Shown piece by piece: positions 44,385 to 56,914 of a stretch of 64,000 nucleotides of DNA (its first letter is position 1; every line of letters begins with the position of its first letter). The translations under genes were made by a program, and so were the position numbers. The notes below the pieces were generated by a model, which was not told the DNA's origin, did not search any database, and was given only the letters and a program-made list of their open reading frames with translations. Source of the DNA: Artocarpus heterophyllus (lineage: Eukaryota; Streptophyta; Magnoliopsida; Rosales; Moraceae); contig CM046332.1 in NCBI GenBank assembly GCA_025403435.1, forward strand, positions 186,001 through 250,000, in the 5' to 3' direction.

Positions 44385-44965
44385 TTGTCCTAGAACCCAT
44401 TAGATTCTATCATGAAACCTGCTAGGTTCTGTCTTGAAACCCGTCAGGCTTCGTCATAGAGCCCGCTAGAACCCACCTCCTGTCGCCGAATCGGGACGGC
44501 AGATTATAACCTGCAAGGTTTTAACCTAGAACCTACCAAATTCTAACATATTTTTTTGAAACAAAGAAGTACCAACCGCCTCAGGTTGTCGGCGTAGGTG
44601 TTGGGTTGTAATATGCTAGGTTCTAACTTGAAACCTACTAGATTCTAACGTCTTTTTTTTAAATAAATAAGCACCAACTGCCTCCGGTCGCCAGCGTAGG
44701 TGTCAGGTTTTAACCTACAAGGTTGCAACTTAGAGCCCATCAAACTCCAACTTTTTTTTTTTTTAAAACAAACAAGTGCCAACTACCTCCAGTCACCAGC
44801 GCAAGTGTCGAGTTGTAACCCATCAGGTTCCATCCTGGAACCTACAATGTTCTAGCCCAGTACTTGTAGATTCTATCCTAAAACTTGCCAGGTTTTATTA
44901 CTTAGCCCCCCGTAATAGGCAAGTTCCATCCCCAAACACGCCAAATTCTGTCGGGGAACTTGCCA
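44385..44965. repeat. Palindromic 22-bp minisatellite with ~104-bp higher unit
   Basis: 22-bp units of the form TCnTnGAACCTGCtAGGTTCTn run in series at about 44389-44476 and again at about 44832-44900. Between them a ~104-bp unit (GTGCCAACTGCCTCCGGTCG... starting at about 44570, 44672, 44776) is repeated three times and contains the same 22-mers. Each 22-mer centre is an inverted repeat GAACCT-n3-AGGTTC. Confidence 0.75.
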
Positions 44966-45249
44966 AGTTCCAAATTAAAAAAAGAAACAATTGTATATTG
45001 TTTTATATGCCTGAAACTCATCTTGTGCTGGTGAAAAAATAACATTTAGTCCAATATACATTTAGATCATCCAATAATCAGTTCAAAAAAAAAAAGAACA
45101 CAAAATTTTCAAACAAGAAGCCCAAAGAGAGAGATATATAGCAAAGACGTTATTTAGCTAATGCGAGTTTCCAACATCAGAAACTTGAGTTTTGTATAGT
45201 TTGATTGAAAAAAAAAGAAAAGAAAAAGGGAGAATATCAAATGCCAGCT

Positions 45250-46170
45250 TACAAAATGAAGAAGCTGGAGATAGAAGCTTAACTGCTTGCAGTTAGTATG
45301 CAGAGTAATTACAGTGCTAGATCGCCTCCCATTTCATTGTTAACTTTCTCCACTTTGATCAACATATCTGGCAACAATAGAAAACACAAGTTTCAAATAA
45401 TATGAAACGAAATGAAGTTTCAAGGACAAAAACAGTTAATAACTAGCATTTAGACATCAGAAACAAGTAAATTTCTATGAGATTAAAATAGACATCCATT
45501 TTGAGTAATACTATCTTTATACAAATATAGTTCAACAATTGGCTAAGTGCCTTTTTCTATAAGAAAAGATTGAAAATAACTACCACACATTACACATTAG
45601 GAACAAAAATTAGAAAGTGCTAAGTTCTAACACTTGCACATAAACGATCAACATGAAAACCAAAAAAAGAAAAACAATGTCCACAACCATTAAGCATTTC
45701 ACAATTTGATAAAAAAAAAATCAGCATAATGCAACCAACACTTGCATAGCTTCAAGCATCATACTTAAGCACGCTCACCTTAATCCAACCTCCAATCTCC
45801 AATCTAGCGACTCTCATCTCCTTCTTCCATCGTGGAACTATCGTGGAGATCGAAGATCGAAGAATGGCAGCAATGGAGAGGATGGCATGTCCTCAGCCAA
45901 CAAAGGAGAGTCGCAATTTGTGGCTGTCGATGACCAAAAACCAAACACTCCGATTGCAATTTCTTAGATCTCTTTGGATCATGACTTTTCGGCGGCTCCC
46001 ATTGCCAGACTACTTCACAGCGGTGATTAGCATCAAGATTAGATTGGTGTTGATGGGACGTGATGCTGGTAGGAAGCAGAGAAAGTAGGAGAGGCAGAGA
46101 AAAAGAGAGGAGAGAAAGAGCAAAGGAGGTTTGAGAGTGAGCGTGTGTGGGAGGAGAGAGAGGGGGGTTG
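45250..46170 (-). other. Candidate spliced transcript unit or captured gene fragment, minus strand
   Basis: A CT-rich 5'UTR-like start (about 46170-46090), GC-rich exon-like sequence (to about 45780), a GTGAGC donor-like site, AT-rich intron-like sequence, and an acceptor GTTGCCAG at about 45373. A short open end follows (MLIKVEKVNNEMGG..., stop near 45315). Frames do not join cleanly and I do not recognise the product. Confidence 0.25.
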
Positions 46171-46499
46171 ATAGAAAGAGAATAATTAGGGTTTTTAAAT
46201 TTTGATAGTAAATTATAATAGATAAAATAATAAATTTATAATTAGTATTTTAAAAAATAAAATCAGAAAAGAGACACTTTTAAAACTTCTAAAAAAAGGA
46301 GGGTAATTTTAATACATGGTGTGTTTTAAAGGCATTTTATGTATTTTTCTCTTCCCCTATGGCTATGCATTTGATGTTTGGGTGGGAGAAGGCTTGTTGG
46401 GCTTGGGAAGAGGTTCCCTGCTTCCTGTGGCTTGGTGGTGTTGTACGGTGGTCAGATGTGATAAAGGAGGTAGTTTGTTCGCTTGTCTCCTTGCGGGTT

Positions 46500-47215
46500 A
46501 GTGATTTTATGGCATGCTAGGCCTGTTCTTTGACAAATCTAGATTTCTGGTTGGAGGGGTTTCTTGGGGTGGTACCGTCTAGTGGTGACAGGGGCGACAA
46601 GTAATGGCAGGTGGTTATCACCGATCAATGATTTGGTTCTCTTTCAATGTTTGTTTTGTTCACAAGCTATGTGGATTCCTCTGTCCTCTGTTACTCAAAC
46701 TGTCATCAAAATCCTCATCGTTGTTGATTAGGTCGTACTCCTTTGTTTTAGTTTTTTCATTTGTTAAATAAAGGTGTTGATGTTTTTGTAGTTTGTGTTT
46801 TTCTTGTTTGGCTTTTTGGTTGTCATAACCGAGGTGATTTCCTCACCTCCATTCATGGTTTGTATTTCGCACCTACTATTTAGCAGCATTGTATGTGGTG
46901 ACTGGTAGCTAGTTTTGAATCTATGATGAGTTGTATGCAACATCATTCGGGTAGGTTTGATTTTAGTCGATTGGTGTCATCTATCACCTGTAGTGGTATC
47001 TTATAAAGAGATATTGAAGAGCTCTATTCTGAATGTCGAGTAGGTCATGCCCTCCTGAGTCTCGACATCATCTTTGTCCCTATGCTTCATTCGATTTTTA
47101 TTGGTAGATCTAGTCGTTGTTTGAGATCATTTGTGCCTATAAAAGGCGGTCTTATGTAACTTTTTTTGTACTATTTCTGTTGAGTGAAATTTCATTTAAA
47201 AAAATTTAAAATGTA
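46500..47215 (+). other. Possible retroposon 3' end
   Basis: GT-rich non-coding sequence ending in a short A-rich tail (ATTTCATTTAAAAAAATTTAAAA at about 47190-47212). It suggests a LINE-type 3'UTR but carries no coding domain. Confidence 0.2.
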
Positions 47216-47480
47216 TAGAATACCTTGGAAGGGAGTGTTTTGTGTGTTTTTATTTTTATTTTCTTCTTCTTTTTTCAAAAGTCTTATTTTTTTTTTACTT
47301 AAAAATAATTTAGTCATTTTAAAGGTCAAGATTAACTATTGACTGAAATAAGATCTATATTTGTGTATTAAATTTAATATAAAGGTATACATTAGCACAA
47401 AAGATCTAGTTTTTGAATTAATATAAGACGGAGGGTAAAAACAAACAAATAACCTAAGATACGGTATAAAAAACAAATAA

Positions 47481-47506
47481 TATATATATATATATATATA
47501 TATATT
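47481..47506. repeat. TA microsatellite
   Basis: About 13 TA units. Confidence 0.9.
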
Positions 47507-47859
47507 ATGGCTAGTGGATATATACGTAGAGCAAGCCTCATCCTTAAAATCCAAGAAGAGCGGCATATACAACAACACACCAATGATAAGTTAGTTTTAG
47601 GCTAATTAATTAAATGATTCTCGTTTAATATTTTTATTAATTTTGAGCAATTTATAAGAATTTGATAGTGTTTTATGCTCCTTTGTACGTTTTGAAGGAA
47701 AAAAGATGTATAATGGCAAAGCGCAAGGCAAAACAAACCAGAAAATGTGCAAAATTAGACTCGGATACTAAATGGAGCCTAGACGCTACCTTATGGGCAC
47801 CTAGGTGTTCTTGTAGATGAAATCCCATACAAAATAAATCTCATAAAAAATTGGTGCCC

Positions 47860-50150
47860 CTCTTGTCAAAAGGCAGCAAAATCGCTGCCTCCCAAGTTCT
47901 CCTCTTGAGTTTGCTAGCTTGGGGTTGGTTAAGTTTGGTTCTGTGGAAGGCCTTGCCTATTAGTGTTTGAAGTTCCTGCTCCATCTCGGCTAGTACCAGC
48001 ATCCACTTAAAAGTTTGGCATGCATAACGAGCGTGTTGAAAGTTCCTTCACCGTCTTGGGCCACACTAGTACAAGCATGCCCACCTCATGCAGTTTTTGT
48101 CTGCAAAACCGATTCTTTATCAATAAGGTGGAAACACATTCAACCTATTCAGGGCTTAATACTTAGAGAAGAAAAAAATTTACTATTTTTTTTATTTTTC
48201 CTTTTCCACGTCTGGTTGGTGAGTTAGAACACACTCGAGGACCTTGGCATAATCTGGAATTATGACTAAATTGTCTGCAATTATGGCATCTCACTGTAGC
48301 TTACCGTTTTGTTGCTGGCCTAGGTTTGCTGTAGTCTCTCCTTCTATGTTTCCTAGGACGGCCAAGGCTTCCTTAGCACATTAGGTGGTGCTAAGTCATG
48401 GTCTTCGTTGAACATAGGCCAATAATTTTCATTAGGAACACCATGAATTGCACCAAAGTAACACCTTCATAATTCAGCCCAGACTTAAGGATCTCAATGT
48501 TCAGCAAAATCCGTTCTCAAAGAATTTATGGCTGCCATGGCATGAACAGATGGTATAATCTCCTATTGTCCACAGTCACAACTCTTTATTTATAGTTTAA
48601 CTCAAACTCTAACATCATCATAATCAACCTATGCACATCATCAATAATAATTCAGCCTTAGTACATCAATAATATCTCACAATATGAAAAAAAATAAATA
48701 ACTGAAAAATACGTAAGATTTGGGGTCATTAGAGTCACCTGAAACTCAAATTTAAAGCAACGATACACTTGGGTTGCAAAATTTAGCAGCTTGTTTACTC
48801 GACATCTAACTGCAGGAGTTAGTTTTTGCTCCTACCTTGCAGCAGTCGATGATCTAGTGAACATAGTTTCCATTATCTTCATGTGGATCCCTTCTAGTAA
48901 AGTCAAAGGAGCCTTGAACCATAGTTAATCTAACCAAATGTTGAAGGACTCAATGAAATTGTTAGTTAAGTGCTCAACCTTAACTCTAGGATCTTGTAGA
49001 TGTCTACTTCAGCATTTAGTGGGAATTGCAGCAAGCCACTCAGACGCCTCTCTATTCAAAGCTTTCAACCTATTCATTAACCTCTTAAACGGCTCTGGGT
49101 TCTCACTTTCTGATGCTTCCTGAAACAATTTCTAATATTAACAGCTGAGAACTCTTTTCCATATTTTTCTGCAAGTGGAAGCAACAATACCGATTAGAAG
49201 ATGTGGGGATCATGTGTTCTACAGCTTCAATGAGACCCTATAAACAAGATTAAGAAAAATGATTAGCAAAAAAATAGAATCTCACATAAATGAGAAAAAT
49301 AGTAAAAGAATATAATTGAGAAAAAAAAGACCATTTCTAATTGCATATTCCAAAACATGGGTTCCAAATTCTTTGTAATTATAATAATCTTGCCACAATT
49401 CCAAGTGACCTCCCCCATCTTCAGTTCTTGCCCTCTTGCAGCCCTTGGAATTCTTTCATTAGGATTAACATTTAAACCAATATCCTCTCGAGCAGCTCTA
49501 AGAAGTGGGTTATCAAAGTTCTAGAATTCTTGAAGTGCCTCACTTTCAGGGCTTATTAACTCTACACTATCTGAACTCTTTTCAAGTGCCAGTGCTTTCT
49601 CATGCAGCCTAAACTCAAAGTCCGAGTCATATGTGGGAGAAGAAAGATCATTGGCCTCGTTCACGTCTACACGAATCATTTCATCAACTGAGTCACCCTC
49701 TTCCTTATTAGATTCTATATTCACCACTGGTGGAGGCTCATGGTTTGGAAAAAGCACATCAACTGATTCAAGAGGGGTGGTCTTAACTCTAAGAACAATC
49801 ATATTATTTGGATTGGTGCTAAGCTCAAACATCCTCATGAGGCTTCTACCATCAACAATGTTCATCTTCAACTGTCCTTCTCTTATACTAGCTTCAATAT
49901 CAAACCTAACATTGTAGGTCAAATGAACATCTCCAACTGCCTCATCCATAATGCCTTGCGACAACAACAAATATGACATTTTGTCTGAATCTACCCTCCA
50001 TGACCCCATGCCCATTCTATCCACTGTCACTCTAACATTATTAAAAACCATTTTCAGCGAAGCCCTGAAATCAAAACACATACTATTTTTAACCATTAAA
50101 ATTTCAAAACTTACAAAACTATTCTCTAAACAACAAAAAAAAGCAAACAA
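47860..50150 (-). pseudogene. Mutator-like (MULE) transposase pseudogene
   Basis: Minus strand, 5' to 3'. An open N-terminal part (50150-49521) reads VGDVHLTYNVRFDIEASIREGQ, with an acidic DSVDEMIRVDVNEAND linker. Then GLIEAVEHMIPTSSNRYCCFHLQKN (about 49240-49150) is the MULE DDE segment, and VEHLTNNFIESFNIW (about 48975-48930) the conserved TNN-ESFN block. The C-terminus has HGVPNENYWP and a zinc knuckle CHNCRQFSHNSRLC (about 48290-48250). Stops and frameshifts separate these parts; the protein is dead. Terminal inverted repeats were not found. Confidence 0.82.
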
Positions 50151-50594
50151 CCAAGAGAATACAACTAATAATACTATAAAAACTCATATTAGTTAAAAAA
50201 AACAAAAACACATTTATTTGCAATCATTAAAATTTCCAAACTATAAAAACTGCTCTATAACGACAAAAGAAGCACACAAGCAACAAATACAACTAATAAC
50301 TCCATATCAACCCATCTCAGTAATTAAAAAAAAAAAAACCTAAACACATTAATTTGCAAACGATAAAATTTCCAAACTATTAAAACTATACTTTTTAACG
50401 GCAAAAGAAGCACACAAATAACAAATACAACTGATAACAAAAAAATAATAATAAAACAATAAAAGAAGTAAACAAGCAATTGAATACAACTAATAACACC
50501 ATAAAAATTCATTCCAACCAAAAAATAAAAATAAAAACTCTTTAAGTTTACAGGATAGTTTAAAAGCAGTTTTAATGACAAGGAATAACCACTT

Positions 50595-50780
50595 CCAAGA
50601 TGGTAGCCTAGTGGCAAATATTGGGCTTAGTCATGATGAGTAGTTTGATGAATAAGAGGTTTCAAGTTTGAATCCCTTGGAAATAACATGAGATTATATA
50701 CTTTATGGACTTTGTTATTAGTCCTTGATGGACTTTGTCCCAAAGCTTTCCATAATATCTTTATTTTTCTCCTATGTATG
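50595..50780 (+). mobile_element. tRNA-derived SINE
   Basis: Box A TAGCCTAGTGG (about 50606-50616) fits TRGYNNARNNG exactly. Box B AGTTTGAATCC (about 50667-50677) differs from GGTTCGANNCC at two positions. No tRNA cloverleaf forms, and the body continues into T-rich sequence. Plant SINEs have this structure. Confidence 0.5.
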
Positions 50781-50859
50781 CTACCACAAACTATCCAAAA
50801 CCCTCTGCTTATTGATGATCACTCAAGATATAGGTATGTCCACTATTAATTTGATCCCA

Positions 50860-52620
50860 AAGTAGATATTGCCAATTTAGGGACCATCAATGTTTGTGGA
50901 CCCCATTAACGTTCTTTTTATTTACTATTACTATGATTATTATTATTATTATTATGATAAACTTTACATAATTACTAACATGTATAATAGCTAACCATGC
51001 ACATATAGCATATTAGAATTCTCAAACTTTCAAAAATCCTTATGGCTTAAACCTGAAACCGTGAGCATAAATTAATTCGATGATATCCTCTTGTATGTGT
51101 TATACAGCTCTGCGGAGTTATTTGGAGCCCCACAACTGATCCCGAGGACTCTGAATATCATGTTCGAGGTGCTTTTTAGGGCCACCAGGGCCGCACCTTA
51201 GTAGGTTGCCTCTTTGGAATGAGCACCAGCTCGGGTCGGATTATTCTTACTTAAAAGTGGACTGCTACTTGCCATCACTGGCCAACAAATGGCAAATAAC
51301 TCATCATCAAATGGGAAGTAATCCATTGGCAGAGGAATATGACACTTGTCTCTTGCCACTTGACACACCTTGATGTGACACTAGGGTCGTGGGCAAAACT
51401 CACCTAACTTTCGGTCAAAGTTGTAGCCTATAAATGGGATGCATTTATTGCATCCTAGCATGCATGCTCCTTCCTACCTAACAAGCTCTCGTTCTCTGTC
51501 GAGCAACTCCTGCCTTGAGCATCGGACAACCCTTGTTTGTTGACTGACCAGTTCTTCTCTTGCCTCCGAAGCGTCCCTCCTCTTGTTGTAGGTTTACCCG
51601 ATTAGGCAGAGGTGAGCATGGAAAAGCAGAGAACTGTGCGCTCCCGTACGTGGTGTTGATTTGACGCTGGGCCTTAGTAGTCAAAGATTTTATTTCATAA
51701 AGTGTTGGTTAAGAACTTTTTGAAGGAAGTTGAGCCGAGCCAATGCCTTGGGCTGAGCCACTAAGACATTCTTCCTCTTTTGCCTGGAGCCTCACGGAGT
51801 GGAGGCCCACAGTGCTGAGCCGGTTTGCTTTTCCCTTGGCACTCTCTAGCTGAAATTTTTTTTTAAAAAAAAGATCAGCCTTTCTAGTGTTCTTCCTAAA
51901 TGCTGATCAATCATTTATTTGCAAAGGAAAGAAAGACAAAGTAGTTGTTACTTTTGCTCTTCAACCAAGATGGGGGGAAAAAATGGAAAGAAGACAAAAG
52001 CTAAACTACTTTCAACCCTCTGTAACTGAGGAAAGGGAAATGGAAGGAAGAAAAAAAATGAAACCACTCATTTCCTACTTTATTTTTTATTTTTTATTTT
52101 TAACGTTTTGGTCAAAATTTTTGTATAAATTGGATGCTTTGCGTCTGAATCAATGGAAAAAAAGAATTCAGGGGATTGATCCCCTGAATCAAGTTTGTCA
52201 TTTTTACTTTAGTTTAAAAAATTAAATTTTAATGTTTTATTCAATATTTGTAATATTTTAAGAGCTAGAGAGTGCTACATGTGGAATAGTGGACCTGTCA
52301 TAATGTCCAAAAATCTTAGGTCATTTCTAAACTCTCTCGGTATTATTATTTGTAGTTCACATTGCAATATAGTGAATTAGTAATTTGAGGATATTTTTTT
52401 GCGTAACTTGGAAGAAAGCGTTAGATAAATAGAGATTTTTGACCATCAATATTGTTTGAGGATATCACAATAATATGTTTAATTAAATAAGATCAGATTA
52501 ATTTTAAGTGAAATCATAATTCTTAACATTTTTAGAATTTATTTATTTCAACATTTTATTGCCTTTTTTAATTTATTTTTGCATTAATTTTAGTTTTGAA
52601 TTGGAACCCCCCATAATAAT
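50860..52620. other. Mixed repeat-derived stretch, no gene
   Basis: 51060-51680 is GC-richer, with a TATA-like CCTATAAATGGG (about 51426-51437), reminiscent of an LTR promoter; no termini found. A perfect palindrome lies at 52166-52189. Open frames here have no recognisable domain. Confidence 0.35.
52166..52189. repeat. Perfect 11-bp inverted repeat
   Basis: ATTCAGGGGAT-TG-ATCCCCTGAAT, a perfect hairpin with a 2-nt loop. Confidence 0.85.
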
Positions 52621-52624
52621 TAAA

Positions 52625-53328
52625 TTAATAGGTATGTCTTCCAATTATAAGATAACACATATAAGAGGATATCATTGACCCCTAAAGAGGAGCTATGGAT
52701 TTTGTATCTATGAATAACAAGTCTACGCTATCTAGAGCCATATATCCAACGTACCAGTATGCATACCATCATAAAATATGGATGTCACCCTTTAGTATAT
52801 CAAAAGACATAAGTCAAGACAATGAGCTCATTATGCATCTCAAAATTAAGGTACAACACATATGATTGTCAAAAGTGAATTGATTTACCGAGACAAAATT
52901 ATCAATCCAAATCAATTACACTTTATGTCTCAATCCAATACATCATCACCTATGACAATGTACTAATGTTTCTATTCGCAAAGTCCACCTTCGATGGCCA
53001 GGACAAACCATCTCCTATTAGGGATATAGACAATATAACAATTTTTGCGTGAATAAAGTACCCAACTTTATTCCCTCGATTGCGGATCTTATGATTTAGA
53101 TCGTCACATTTAGAATCATGCTTTTTACATAATCTGTCCATCATATGCCTGATTCTAAAGGCTTAGACCGACAGTCCTAGACTTTTGTTTGCTTATCATA
53201 CATTCTACAAATATGAATGTAAAGAGGACAATCAATTTCGTATATGAATAATAAATAAACTCTTTATTGATAAAAATGTCTCCCAAAATATATTTCATTT
53301 TTACTCCTTAGGGCATACATGTCTAACA
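52625..53328 (-). repeat. Partial copia LTR, minus strand
   Basis: Reverse complement starts TGTTAGACATGTATGCCC at 53328 and follows 21025-21700 of the copia 3' LTR with point differences. Only the first ~700 of ~2,030 bp are present; no internal domain adjoins it. Confidence 0.8.
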
Positions 53329-53599
53329 ACGACTTGATTGGAAAGCATTTTTCCATTTCAAATCCATTCTAAACTATTTTTTTTCCCATCTATGTATTTG
53401 AAATATACAAATTTAATTGAAATTAAAAGGATGCAAAATGGTGCAATTTGATTGGTTTGTTGACTATGTTGTAGCAAATTGAATTATTCTTGCTTGTACT
53501 AGATTTAAATTGTTAAGAACTGATAGCCTCTTGTGTGAAGCGAAAAGGTAGCATACATAGGAGAAAAAGAAAGATAAGTTTTAAGAGTTTTTTAAATTC

Positions 53600-55320
53600 A
53601 CAAATGTTTCTATTCTTAAATTAGTGTCTTTTTCACTCAAGAAGTGAAGCGGTGACGTGCATTAAAACGAGCCATGTTTTTGAAGTTTTTTAAATTCACT
53701 GTTGTTTCTATGGCTAAATTAGTGTGTGTTTCACATAAGAACTTAAATGAGCCGTGCTTAAATAAGAGATAACTTTAACAAGTTTTTTCAATTCTCTATT
53801 GTTTCTATGGCTAAATTAGTTTGTGTTTTACACAAGAGGTGAAACGGTAGCGTCCTTAAAAAACAAAAGATAAGTTTTAACAAGTTTTCTTAATTCACTA
53901 ATGTTTCTATTGTTAAATTAGTATGTTTTTCGCTCAAGAACTAAAGTGGTGGCGTGCTTTTAAGTGTACCATGATTTTCAACAACTTTTTTCATATTGCT
54001 ATTGTTTATTTGGCCAAGTTAGTGTGTTTTTCAAACAAGATGTGATATGGTGGCAGACTTAAAAACAAACGATAAATTTTATTAATTTTTTTTCAACTCA
54101 CTAATGTGTGTATTGTTTAATTAGTGTTTTTCACTCAAGAAGTAAAACAATGGCGTTCTTAAAGAGTCGTGATTTTTAATTTGTTTTGTCATTTCATTGT
54201 TGTTTATATGGCTAAAATAGTGTGTTTATCGCTCAACAACTAAAACGGTGGCTTGCTTAAAAAATGAGACAAGATTTTAACAAGTTTTATCAATTTACTA
54301 TTGTTTCTATGGCTAGATTAGTGTGTCACACACAAGAAGTGAAATGGGCTATGCTAAAATAAGAGATAAGTTTTAACAAGTTTTTTCAATTCTTTATTGT
54401 TTTCATGGCTAAATTAGTTGTATTTCGCACATGAAAAGGTGAAACGGTGGCATGCTTAAAAAACAGAAGATAAGTTTCAACAATTTTTTCTAATTCACTA
54501 ATGTTTCTATTGTTAAATTATTGTGTTTTGCACTCAAGAAGTGAAGCTGTCACGTGTTTTAAAATGAGCCATAATTTTTAACAAGTTTTTTCAATTCATT
54601 ACCTATGGCTAAATTAGTGTGTTTTTCACTCAACAACTAAAACGATGGAGTGCTTAAAAAACGAGCTATGATTTTTGGCAAGTCTTTCCAATTCACTGTT
54701 GTTTCTATGGCTAAATTAGTGTGCTTTTCACTCAAGGAGGGAAGCATTAACATGCTTTAACATGAGCCATGATTTCAACACTTTTTTCATTTCATTATTG
54801 TTTATTTGGCTAAATTAATGTGTTTTTCACAAAAGAAGTGAAATGGTGGCTGACTTGAAAAAGGAATGGTAAGTTTTAATAAGTTTTTTCAATTCTATTT
54901 TAAATTAGAGTGTTTTTCACTCAAGAAGAGATAAAGTCGTGTTCTTAAAGAAAAGCCATGATTTTTAACTAGTTTGTCAATTCACCTTCGTTTATAGGCT
55001 AAATTACTATGTTTTTTACTCAACAACTTAAACAGTAGCATGCTTAAAAGATGAGCCATGAATTTTAAAAAGTTTTTTCAATTCTCTATTGTTTCTATGG
55101 CTAGATTGGCTTGTGTTTCACACAAGAGGTGAGATGCTGGTGTGCTTAAAAAACAAAAAGATAAGTTTTAACAAGTTTTTTCAATTCAGTTACTTTTCCA
55201 TTGTCAAAATTAGTGTGTTTTTGCTCAAGAAGTGAAGCGGTGACTGCTATTAAACGAGCCATGATTTTCATCTAAGTTTTTTCATTTCATTATAGTTTAT
55301 TTGGCTAAATTAGTGTGCTT
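53600..55320 (+). repeat. ~100-bp tandem repeat array, 18 units, with higher-order structure
   Basis: The motif GGCTAAATTAGTGTGTTTTTCACTCAAG recurs in degenerate form at about 53615, 53712, 53809, 53913, 54013, 54115, 54209, 54310, 54408, 54512, 54606, 54709, 54808, 54899, 54987, 55098, 55205 and 55303. Mean spacing is 99 bp. The segment after it falls into recurring variant types (see findings). Confidence 0.85.
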
Positions 55321-55451
55321 TACAAACAACCAGTGAAATGATGCAATTTATTTATTTATTTATTTTGGTTATCAAGGTTACGCGACTAGCATTTTTGTTA
55401 AAAATACTAAATGGCAAGAATAAGAAGAAGTCACGTAACTTTGAGTTACGT

Positions 55452-56475
55452 GTTGATGATGCTAGGTGTTTCTCTCTATTGTTCATTGCAGCTTACTACT
55501 TCATAGCGTATATTCGTGTTTAACTGGAATAAATAAGCAGATCATAATGTATAGTAAATGATCCCAAAAATTTAAGAATGGAGACAATCACTGTACTCAC
55601 TAGTAGATAAGATAAAATAATCCTCTAATTTTTGCAAGTAATTATCCAATTCACCCTATTTAAGAGTTTTTAATTAGGAAAATTTTGAACATCTAAAAGA
55701 TAAATTTATAAGGAAAATACTAGATACTCCAATTTTAATTCCAACTTCTAGTTGTCCTAGTTTTATTGGTAAGTGTTTACAAGATTGTCACATTAATAAA
55801 TTGCATCTACCAATAAACTAATCACAACCCAAGAATTGGTGCAAAAATTAGGATTAATGTTTGTCCTTAGCATTATTCAATTTATAACGCCTAGTTGTGA
55901 TAATCATTGTTTAGAATTTGGAGATTAATGAACAGAGCAAGGAAAAAACACAAAAAGCACGTGCTTTTTTTTTTGTTTTTAGTTTACTTTTGTTAAAGCC
56001 TTTCTTACTTAATTTGTAACTTTTCTTTTCTATTGATTTGCAGGAACTAGATACCACCTTATGCAGGGGCTCCACTGTTGAAGCCGTCACTGTCGCATAG
56101 GCTTCTTTGTTGTCGTTTATTTGTGATCTTTGTAAACTGTTGTTCGTCTTGGATAATTTTAAGTAGCTGTCGTTTGATAGCTTAGGATGTCTTTTATGTT
56201 ATGCATTGCACTTTATGTTAGGTCGAGACTTGTTAAGTATTATGATTACCTTCTATTTTTGGTAGATACCAATTTTATTCCCTTGATTTGTAATTGCAAG
56301 AGAGTATTCTCTCTAACATAGGTTTCCTCATAGATCCTTCGTCGTATTCGAGGTTCCGTTTGTTCCTAAATAAATATCTTTTATCTTTTTATCTCTTTTG
56401 CCTTTCTTTACAATTTCTTTTCCTTTTTCGTTCTTTTTTTGGCTTTTCTCATCTTTTTTCCATTTTTTTCATCTT
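55452..56475 (+). repeat. RLK 3'-flank duplicate, first copy
   Basis: Matches 63013-64000 in order with few differences and small indels. It includes an exon-like stretch after an acceptor TTGCAG (GAACTAGATACCACC..., from about 56044). In the other copy this begins 82 bp after the RLK stop; here no RLK coding sequence precedes it, only tandem repeats. Confidence 0.85.
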
Positions 56476-56914
56476 ATTATTATCTTTTACTTTTCTTCCA
56501 TTTGTTTTTTATTCCCGCCTTTTTCGTTTACATGGTCAATATTTAATTTTTGCTTCCTCTCACCCTTGTGCTTTCTTTCTAGCTTCCCCATGCTATTATC
56601 TTATATATTTTCATATTCACTTCATTAAATTATAATTCTATGTGTGTCATCAAAATTTTTTCCTTTTAATTTATTGTTATTGCATATTCTCCTTAAATAT
56701 TGTCTTTCACATTTTTCCCTATTTAAATAATTTTTTATGGAGAAAGGAAAAAATTGTATATTTAGGTTAAAACTTGGTAAATAACGTCATAGAGTTTCAA
56801 AATATATAGTAAATAGCATATCATGCGAAATTAAGAACCAAAACCCTAAAATAATACCACCTCTTTCTCCTCTATATCTCTCACTCTCTTCCCTTGTTGG
56901 CGTCATCGACGGTT

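Noticed and set aside
44776..45042. 88-codon open frame
   Set aside because: It lies in the 22-bp/104-bp minisatellite and reads through repeat units.
49633..50196. Plus-strand open frames
   Set aside because: Antisense shadows of the MULE transposase N-terminal region.
50595..50700. A functional tRNA gene
   Set aside because: Box A and a weak box B are present but no cloverleaf or anticodon arm; better read as a SINE.
51887..52225. 112-codon open frame
   Set aside because: Low-complexity Lys- and Phe-rich translation, no domain, and it overlaps a palindrome.
56294..56635. Phe-rich 113-codon frame
   Set aside because: T/C-rich low-complexity DNA; the duplicate at 63850-64000 has indels in it.
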